From assembly GCA_947491025.1 (NCBI GenBank), contig CANLIC010000001.1:292609-356608 (forward strand): DNA of 64,000 bases. The letters run 5' to 3'. Made by a program: the position numbers and the translations under genes. The notes beneath the pieces are model-generated. The model was not told where the DNA came from, ran no database searches, and saw only the letters and a program-made list of their open reading frames with translations. This document shows, in pieces, positions 1 through 10,000 of the stretch. The stretch's first letter is position 1, and every line of letters begins with the position of its first letter. The DNA is from Myxococcales bacterium. GTDB lineage: Bacteria; Myxococcota_A; UBA9042.

Positions 1-663
1 TGCGCCGACAGCAAGTGCGTGGCCGGCAAGGCCATCAACTGCGACGACAATGAGCCCTGCACCGCGGAGCTCTGCGACAAGAAGACCGGCAAGTGCAGCT
101 ACACCGAGCTCGTCCAGGGCTGCGACGACGCCAAGCTCTGCACGGTCGGCGACGCTTGCGGCAAGAACTCCTCCGGCAACTGGACCTGCCTGCCCGGCAA
201 GGCGATGAGCTGCGATGACGGCAACCTCTGCACAGACGACTCCTGCGCAGAGCCCAAGAGCGGCGACAAGGGCGGCTGTAAGTACGCCATCCAGGCCGGC
301 AAGAAAGTGCCGTGCTACGGCGGTCCCAAGGGCACCTCCGGCAAGGGCATCTGCAAGGACGGCCTCCAAACCTGTGACGACAAGGGCGTCATCGGCCTCT
401 GCGTGGGCGACGTGAAGCCGGACGACAACGAGGGCTGCGACGGCAAGGACAACACCTGCGAAGGCATCACCGATGAGGGTTGCGCGCCGGTCGGCTTCGT
501 TGCCCGTGACGGCTCCGGCATCGTCCGCGCCAAGGGCGACAAGTACGCCGTCGACGCGAGGGTCGGCCAGCAGGTCGGTGGCAGCGCCGCCCCCGGCAGC
601 GGCGGAAAGTACGGGGTGGAGTTCGGCTTCTTGCGTTGGATTCTCGCTTGGATGAATCCATAG
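1..663 (+). CDS. Dicty-repeat Cys-rich surface protein, C-terminal part (5' end outside window)
   Basis: The reading frame is open from base 1 and ends with TAG at 661-663, so only the last 220 residues are visible. They contain slime-mold (Dicty_CTDC-type) repeats, with units such as CDDGNLCTDDSC and CDDNEPCTAELC, followed by a MopE-like unit (GCDGKDNTCEGITDEGC). The final ~58 residues form a Gly-rich module running from GFVARDGSGIV to a hydrophobic FGFLRWILAWMNP end. The lipoprotein at 2896-5700 ends in a clearly related module, so the two are paralogues. The product is probably extracellular and disulphide-rich. The next gene starts 94 bases downstream on the same strand. The family is recognised but its function is not. 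An N-terminal signal peptide is expected but cannot be seen. Confidence 0.85.
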   Translation, partial: CADSKCVAGKAINCDDNEPCTAELCDKKTGKCSYTELVQGCDDAKLCTVGDACGKNSSGNWTCLPGKAMSCDDGNLCTDDSCAEPKSGDKGGCKYAIQAGKKVPCYGGPKGTSGKGICKDGLQTCDDKGVIGLCVGDVKPDDNEGCDGKDNTCEGITDEGCAPVGFVARDGSGIVRAKGDKYAVDARVGQQVGGSAAPGSGGKYGVEFGFLRWILAWMNP

Positions 664-757
664 GCGGCAGGCGATTGGCATGACTTGCGCCGAGTCACAG
701 GCATCGGCAGACTGCAGACCGGGTGGACGGCGCGTTCCAGCGCCGACGGGAGAGACA

Positions 758-2806
758 ATGTTGAACTCATGGAACGGTCGGATCATCGGAGCCTACGCGC
801 GCTCCCGATCGGCCAACACGGTTGGGACACGTGGCGCCGCTGCGGCACTGTGCGGACTCGCCTTCTGCCTGGCCGCTGGCACGGCCCAAGCGGCGGTTCC
901 GACGACCTCTCTCCTCGACGGTGCGCTCTTCTCCGCCGGCGGCTCTGCTGCGGCCGACGGCGACTACGACATGACGTTCTCGTTCTACGAGACCAACAGC
1001 GGCGGCACTGCGGCTTGGTCCGAGGTCTCAAAGGTCAAGGTTGTCGGCGCCCGCTTCAGCCATCCGCTGGGATCCGCGACCCCACTAGATTCCGCCAAGC
1101 TGATGCCACTCAAAGAGATCTGGCTGGGCATGAAGGTCGCCAACGACCCGGAGCTCCCGCGACAGAAGATGCACGCCGGCCTGTTCGCACTGGTCGCCGG
1201 TGAGGCAGCCAAGCTGAGCTGCATGGGCTGCATCGGCAGCGATCAGCTCAGCAACGGCGGCGTCGCCGCCGCCAAGGTCGGCTTCAACTTCGCCGGCTCC
1301 GCGACCAAGGGCGGCCCCGCCGCTGACGTCGACTGCACCGGCTGCGTCGGTGTCGCCGACATGAAGTTCGACGGCGACGTCGACCTCGCAGGCAACTCGC
1401 TCAAGGCCAAGAACGGTACCTTCAGCGGCACCGTCGCTGCCGCCGCGTTCGTGGGCGACGGCTCGAAGCTGACCGGCCTCAAGACCCCAGCTGGCGAGTG
1501 CCAGAACGCGGGTGAAGTGGTCAAGGGAATCAACGCCGATGGCACGCTCAAGTGCATCGCGGCGCTGGATCCGGCGGCCCTGCCCAAGGACGGCCTCAAT
1601 GAGATCAGCAACAACCTGCTGAGCAACCAGTTCGTGGACACGATCGAGGGCGCGAAGGACGTCGCCATCCCGGACAACACCGGCGCCGACGCCAACAGCG
1701 TGCTGACGTTCCCGGACATCGGCACCACGCAGGACTTCGAGCTGATCGTCGATGTCAGCAACACCGACCTGTCGACGCTTGCGCTGACCGTGTTGCCGCC
1801 GGACGACAAGAAGACGGGCTGGGTCCTCTGCGATCCTTGCGGGAAGAAGGACGAGAAGGTCTACAAGGTCACCTTCAACAGCAAGGTACTGCCCAAGAGC
1901 GGCGACCTGGTGAAGTGGATCGGCGCCAACCCGAAGGGCGTCTGGAACCTGAAGGCGCTCGACACCAGCTTCTGCATCCCGCAGCAGCAGGGCAACGCCG
2001 GCATCTGCAACGTCGGCAACGGCACCGATGGCAAGATCGTCAGCTGGAGCATCAAGATCCAGACCCTGAGCAACAAGAAGATTGCTGTCGCCGGCGATAC
2101 GTACCAGAGCGGGACGGCCTACCTCAAGGACGTAAGTGCTGCAGGCAGCGTTGTCGTCAAGGGCAATCTAACGGTTGAGGGCGCAGTGGTCACCAAGAAT
2201 CAGGGCAAGGTCGTCCAGTACCGCTGGTTTGTATTCAGCACGTACGCGAACAACCAAGGTGACTGGTTCATGGAGAATAGAACAGACGCCTATGGTGGTG
2301 TGCATCCATCGAATTGGACGGACGGCAACGCTTGCGCCTCAAGCATCAGCGCCAATCGCTCACTGCAACTTGGTCTCTTCAGCAAGAAGGGCTACGGTGG
2401 TGGCAACGCCAACGTGTGGTCGGAGTATTGGAAGTCGTACTCCAGCACCAACTCTCGCAAGGCGGGCGCCCTCTTTCGCATCAAGAATACCACAGGGAAT
2501 GCCATCACCTGGACGGTCAACACGTACCAAACGGCATGGGTCGATGAAGATCGCGCCAGTGTCTCCGTGAATGGCGCCAACAACTGGTGCCCGTCAGCCA
2601 ACTACAACGTCAACTCAGCACATACGCATTCGTTGAGCATTCCGGCCAACAGGACGAGCACGGTGATCTTCATCTCAGGCTCGACTCCAAACTGGAACGA
2701 CCTTCGTGGTTGCCTTCTCGCTTTCTGGAACAACTCGCTCAATCTTCCGAACGGCCTCGAGTACGTGGATGATCTCGACACCGCGGCCGACGGCTGGGAC
2801 AACTAG
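758..2806 (+). CDS. Modular stalk protein: CxGC repeats, tail-fibre-like motif, P-domain-like region, unique head
   Basis: The ATG at 758 follows GGGAGAG and gives 682 residues with a Sec-type signal peptide ending near AGTAQA. Residues ~50-150 resemble the common secreted domain in which an FxxYE..GG..WSE stretch is followed by WLGMKVANDPELPRQ. Two CxGC(I/V)G units follow (C155/C158 and C193/C196), then the fibre-like motif FVGDGSKLTGL (~230-241). Residues ~304-437 have the pattern of a proprotein-convertase P domain (IPDNTG...LPPDDKK...WSIKI). The last ~195 residues, from VVQYRWFVF, are a head of unknown fold, rich in Asn, Ser and aromatics. The first ~450 residues are strongly similar to the protein at 37106-39208, but the heads are unrelated. 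The head is compositionally lighter (about 58% GC in two sampled lines, against 77% in the stalk). The likely role is a surface adhesin or fibre; function is inferred. Confidence 0.8.
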   Translation: MLNSWNGRIIGAYARSRSANTVGTRGAAAALCGLAFCLAAGTAQAAVPTTSLLDGALFSAGGSAAADGDYDMTFSFYETNSGGTAAWSEVSKVKVVGARFSHPLGSATPLDSAKLMPLKEIWLGMKVANDPELPRQKMHAGLFALVAGEAAKLSCMGCIGSDQLSNGGVAAAKVGFNFAGSATKGGPAADVDCTGCVGVADMKFDGDVDLAGNSLKAKNGTFSGTVAAAAFVGDGSKLTGLKTPAGECQNAGEVVKGINADGTLKCIAALDPAALPKDGLNEISNNLLSNQFVDTIEGAKDVAIPDNTGADANSVLTFPDIGTTQDFELIVDVSNTDLSTLALTVLPPDDKKTGWVLCDPCGKKDEKVYKVTFNSKVLPKSGDLVKWIGANPKGVWNLKALDTSFCIPQQQGNAGICNVGNGTDGKIVSWSIKIQTLSNKKIAVAGDTYQSGTAYLKDVSAAGSVVVKGNLTVEGAVVTKNQGKVVQYRWFVFSTYANNQGDWFMENRTDAYGGVHPSNWTDGNACASSISANRSLQLGLFSKKGYGGGNANVWSEYWKSYSSTNSRKAGALFRIKNTTGNAITWTVNTYQTAWVDEDRASVSVNGANNWCPSANYNVNSAHTHSLSIPANRTSTVIFISGSTPNWNDLRGCLLAFWNNSLNLPNGLEYVDDLDTAADGWDN

Positions 2807-2895
2807 TGCTCGACACTGGAGCCGCGCCAGTCGCGGCTCAGCGCCACCTGAAGACCAGAACGACTCTGTTTGACTCCACGTGCAAGGATGACACC

Positions 2896-5700
<2,805 letters not shown>

Positions 5701-5733
5701 CCTAGAGGGGCCCTCAGCCCGCTTCAGAGAGGT

Positions 5734-5777
5734 CCACGGGCCCCGCCGGCAAGCGCCACGGGGCCCGTGGCCGTTTT
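5734..5777 (+). terminator. Intrinsic terminator after the surface-protein operon
   Basis: A perfect 11-bp stem, CCACGGGCCCC (5734-5744) with GGGGCCCGTGG (5760-5770), has a 15-base loop and is followed within a few bases by TTTT (5774-5777). It sits 34 bases after the stop codon of the Dicty-repeat lipoprotein. This is the clearest rho-independent terminator in the window. Confidence 0.8.
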
Positions 5778-6155
5778 GGCGCGAAGGCAGGTCTGGGAGA
5801 GGCGTGGTGGGGGCTCGCGAGGCTCGATACTCACTTCGCATGGACCTGGCCGAGAGCCGCTTGGTGACCGTCGTGGCGGGCGAGGCAAGGCCCGGATGGG
5901 GTCAAGCGCTGAGCATCCCCAGACCCAGGCGTGGGCATCGCGACGACGGCGGACCGTCTGAACCGAGCGCACGGATGTTGGAGTGGGGGCGCGAGGCGCA
6001 ATGCCTCGCCCGAACCACGACGGAGGCTCGGCTTGCAGGCGCGCGGGCGTAGGCGGTGCGTCTGGGCGGGGCGACGCGTCGGCGGCAGGGGCGTTCCGGG
6101 CCGTAGGCCGCCGCGCAAGGTGGAAGGTGCTTAGGACTTCGGGCCGTCGGACCGA
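5778..6155. other. Gene-free convergent intergenic stretch
   Basis: This lies between the terminator and the stop of the minus-strand pseudouridine synthase. Only short frames without a ribosome site or recognisable protein occur. GC-rich short palindromes are present, but no clear terminator for the minus-strand gene was found. Confidence 0.5.
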
Positions 6156-6986
6156 TCAGAGCTCGTTCACGATCCAGGCGTTCGGCATCAAGTTGAGCAG
6201 CTCTCTCGGCACAGGCGCTTCAAAGGTCACGATCTCGCCGCTGACGGGGTGGGCGATCTTGACTCGCCAAAGGTGCAGCCCGACCTGTTGCGCTGGCAGC
6301 TTGATGATCTCGTATTTGCGCTCTGCGCCCTCCAGGAGGGCGTCGATCGGTGTCTCGGTGTTGCGTTCGATGTACACCGACTCATTGACCAGCGGGTGCC
6401 CGATGGCGGCGAGGTGAATTCGGATTTGGTGGCAGCGGGTGTGGTGAAGCGTGATGAGGAGCCGGGACATGCCACGTCCGCGGGCGAGGAGCTTCCACCG
6501 GGTCTCGGCGTCGCGGCCACCCGTCTCGGAGTGGAGTACGCCGCGACGACGGGTGTTGCCGGCCTGAATTTGTCCGATGGGCAACGTGATGCGCCCGTGC
6601 GCACCGGCGACGTCTCCCTGTGCGACGGCGATGAACTTCCGCTCACACAGGCTTGAGCGCCAGTTCCAGCGCAGAGAGCGGGCGGTCTCGACCGAGCGCG
6701 AGAGCAGGACCAGGCCGGTCGCCTCCCGGTCGAGGAGGCTGACTGGGTAGCAGACGCCGAACCCCATGCGTTGAAGGGCGTGCAGCACCGAGCGATTTCG
6801 ATACTGGGCGTTGGGCGAGACAGGAAAGCCAGGCCGCTTGTCGACGACGATCAAGTGCTCATCTTGGTGAATGACCGTGCAAATCGCCTCGGGGGGCAGC
6901 ACGGGCTCTTCACGCCGGGGCGGACCGTCGGTGGGGCGCACCGACGCGCGCGTGGTCTTGCTGCTGGTGGGCGCGTTGCTTTGCAC
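6156..6986 (-). CDS. RluA-family RNA pseudouridine synthase
   Basis: The product (276 residues from a GTG at 6986) should isomerise uridine to pseudouridine in rRNA or tRNA. The GTG start is preferred over a TTG at 7028 because GAGGAGA lies five bases before it. Family hallmarks are DEHLIVVDKRPGFPVSP near the N-terminus, the catalytic-loop aspartate in LLDREATGLVLLSR, HHTRCHQIRIHLAAIGHPLV, and VGLHLWRVKIAHPVSGE at the end. There is no S4 domain. The loop is unusual: the common HRLD sequence is here SLLD, so Asp is kept but His-Arg is lost. The gene lies 96 bases downstream of the giant MopE-repeat gene on the same strand. The exact RNA target cannot be told. Confidence 0.85.
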   Translation of the reverse strand: MQSNAPTSSKTTRASVRPTDGPPRREEPVLPPEAICTVIHQDEHLIVVDKRPGFPVSPNAQYRNRSVLHALQRMGFGVCYPVSLLDREATGLVLLSRSVETARSLRWNWRSSLCERKFIAVAQGDVAGAHGRITLPIGQIQAGNTRRRGVLHSETGGRDAETRWKLLARGRGMSRLLITLHHTRCHQIRIHLAAIGHPLVNESVYIERNTETPIDALLEGAERKYEIIKLPAQQVGLHLWRVKIAHPVSGEIVTFEAPVPRELLNLMPNAWIVNEL

Positions 6987-7082
6987 GAACTCTCCTCGGG
7001 CGGCTGAGCCAGTGGCGACGCCGAACAAAGCACGGAGGCCCTTGAATTGAGCGTAGAGCGACGGCTTGCCGATCAGCGTCGG

Positions 7083-10000
7083 CTAGGCGCCCTCGTCTGT
7101 GACTCCGTCGCAGTCGTTGTCCTTGCCGTCCTTCAGGTTCTCAGTGGGCTCGATTTCGGTCTCTTTGTAGTCAGGGCTGTTGTACTTGCAGCTCCAGCCG
7201 CCAGCTTGGCACTTGGCTTCGACGTTGTTGCCATTGCAGACGCCTTTGAGCTTGCAGGTCGACTTCAAGACATCGGAGAGCTCTTCGTCGGTGCTGCCAT
7301 CGCAGTCATCGTCGCTGTTGTTGCAGCTGACCTCTGTCGCCTCGTACCCTGTGACCTGGCCGTAGTCGCAGGTCGGGGTTCCGGTCACGCACAGCTTGGC
7401 GATGGTCTTGTCCTTGCAGATGCCTGAAGACTTGCAGGTCAGGCCGCTCAGATCGGGGTCCTCGTCTGTTTTGCCATCACAGTCGTTGTCCTTGTTGTCG
7501 CACTGCGTCTCCGTCGCGAAATACCCGCTGATCTTGCTGTAATCGCAAGTCAACTTGCCAGTGGAGCAGATCGGGACGACGCCGCTTGACTTGCAGACCC
7601 CCTTGTCCAAGCAGTCGAAGGCGCCGACCTCGAACGACTCGTCTGTGACGCTGTCGCAGTCGTTGTCCAAGCCGTCGCAGGACTTCTCTGTGCCGGCTTC
7701 ATAGTCCTTGGTCCCCTTGAAGTCGCAGACCAGCGTACCGCTGACGCAGGTCTTTTTCGGCGAACCGGATGCGCACACGCCCTTGGGCGCGCAGCTCTGT
7801 CCGGACATGTCGAGGGAGTCGTCGGCGCCGTCGATCTTGGTGTCGCAGTCATCGTCCTGGCCATTGCAGAACTCGGTCACGGCCTTGCTGGAGGTCGAGC
7901 AGCTCGCGGCGGTCCCGCTGCACTGCACCTTGCCTCCAGAACAGGTACCAAAGCCGCACGTACCTCCGAGGACAATGGACTTGCCGTCGGGGCCGGCCCA
8001 CTGGTAAGTGCTGACATCGTTGGAATTGTCATTGCAGTCACCCACTTGGGTTGCGGTGAGCTTGAGCCCTGAATTGGCCTTGCAGAGGCAGAGCGAGGCC
8101 TTGGCCGGATTGCCCCAGCCGTCGCCGTCTGCGTCGGTATAGAAGTCGATGCAATTCTTGGCGTTGACCTCATTCTCGGTGCCGTTGCAGTCGTCGTCAT
8201 ACTCGGTCAGGCAGGTCTCACTTTGCGCGGGGTGGATGGCCTTGCCGGGCGGAAAGCCGTTGGCGGCGTCCTTGAGGTCGTTGCAGTCGCCGCCGCCCTG
8301 CGCGCAGGCTTTGGGCTTTGCCTGGGCGGCGGTGGTCATGCCGGCGTCGCAGTAGCCATCGGCGTCGTCGTCGCAGCCCTCATCCGTCGCGCCGCTACAG
8401 TTGTTGTCGAGGTCGTCGCAGCTCTTCTCGGAACTGGCTTCGAACTTGTCGAGGCTGGAAGCGTAGAAGCTGTCCGAGCAGGACTTCCATGCCCCGCCCT
8501 CGCAGAGCGCCAGAGCCTTGACCAGGTTGGCGCACACGCCCTTTTGGTTCTCACACTTGGGCGCAGTCTTGGCGAGGTTGATGGCGTCTGCGGCGTCGGT
8601 CTTGCCGTTGCAGTCGTCGTCCTTGCTGTTGCAGACCTCGGCGGCCGCTGGGTGGATTTCCTTGCCGGCGCCCTTTTCGTCGTTGCAGTCGCCGCCGCCA
8701 TTTGGGCAGGCCTTGGGCTTGTTGACCGCGACCAAGGCGTTGTCGCACCAGCCATCGTTGTCGTCGTCGCAACCCTGGTCGACGACGCTGTCGCAGTCCT
8801 CATCGACGTCGTTGCAAGCCTCGACGGCGGTGGGGAAGACGGTGTTGACGCCGTCGTTGCAGTCGCCTCCGCCCTTGGGGCAGACAAGCGGGGTGCCAAT
8901 GGTGGTGATCGTCTTGTCGCAGTAACCGTCGTTGTCGTCGTCGCAGCCCTCGTCGGTCTTGCCACTGCAGTTGTCGTCAACGTCGTTGCAGATCTCCGCC
9001 CGCGTCGGATGGATGTTGGCGCCTGGCGACGCGTGCAGTGCGGCATTGTCGTTGCAGTCACCGCCGCCTTGGGGGCAGCTCTTGGGCTTACCTACGGTGA
9101 CCTTGGCGTCGTCGCACCAGCCGTCCTTGTCCTTGTCGCAGGCGTCGTCGAGGGTGTTGTTGCAGTCGTCGTCAACGTCGTTGCAAACCTCGGGCGCGCC
9201 TGGGAAGGTCGTCTTGCTGAGGTCATTGCAGTCGCCGCCACCTTGGGGGCAGACCTTGGGCTTGCCGACCGTGTTGATGGCGACGTCGCAGTAGGCGTCA
9301 CCGTCGTCGTTGCAGCCCTCGTCCGTCAAGCCGTCGCAGTCGTTGTCGACATCGTCGCAGACCTCGCCGGCCTTCTTGCCGATGGTGGAGCAGGCGGCCG
9401 CGTTGCCATCGATGCAGACGACAGTGCCTGCGGCGCAGGCACCGAGGCCACAAGGCGCGCCGACGCCGAGCTTCAAGGTCGTGCTGTTGGCGTTGTTGAC
9501 CTCGTCCCATGAGAAGACTTCGTCGGTGGTGCCATTGCAGTTCTGGTCTTTGCCGTCGCAGCTCTCCGCGATGCCCGGGTTGAAGGCCAGGTCGTTGTCC
9601 TTGCAGTCACCACCGCCCTTCGGGCAGCTCTTCGGTGTGCCGGTCGTCGTCAAGGCCGCGTCGCAGAACAGGTCCTTGTCGTCGTCACAGCCCTCATCGG
9701 TGGTGCCGTCGCAGTTGTCGTCGATGTCGTTGCATCCTTCGAGGGTGTTCTGCTTCTTGCTGCCGTCTGGGTTGGTGTCGCAAGTTGCGGCATCGGTCTT
9801 GCCTGGCGTGCACTCGACGACGCCTGTTCCGCAGGCGCCCACGCCATCGCAGGCGATGCCGATGGCCAGCGTTTGCCAGGCAAAGTCCTCATCGGTCTTG
9901 CCGTCGCAGTCGTTGTCGGCGCCGTCGCAGATGTCGCTGGCGGACTTGACCAAGGTCGAGCAGGTCATCGCCTTCTTGTCGGCGCTGCAGACGACGTTGC

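Noticed and set aside
8223..9512. Plus-strand Val/Ala-rich frame inside the giant MopE gene
   Set aside because: Same effect as the other shadows: antisense of acidic repeats.
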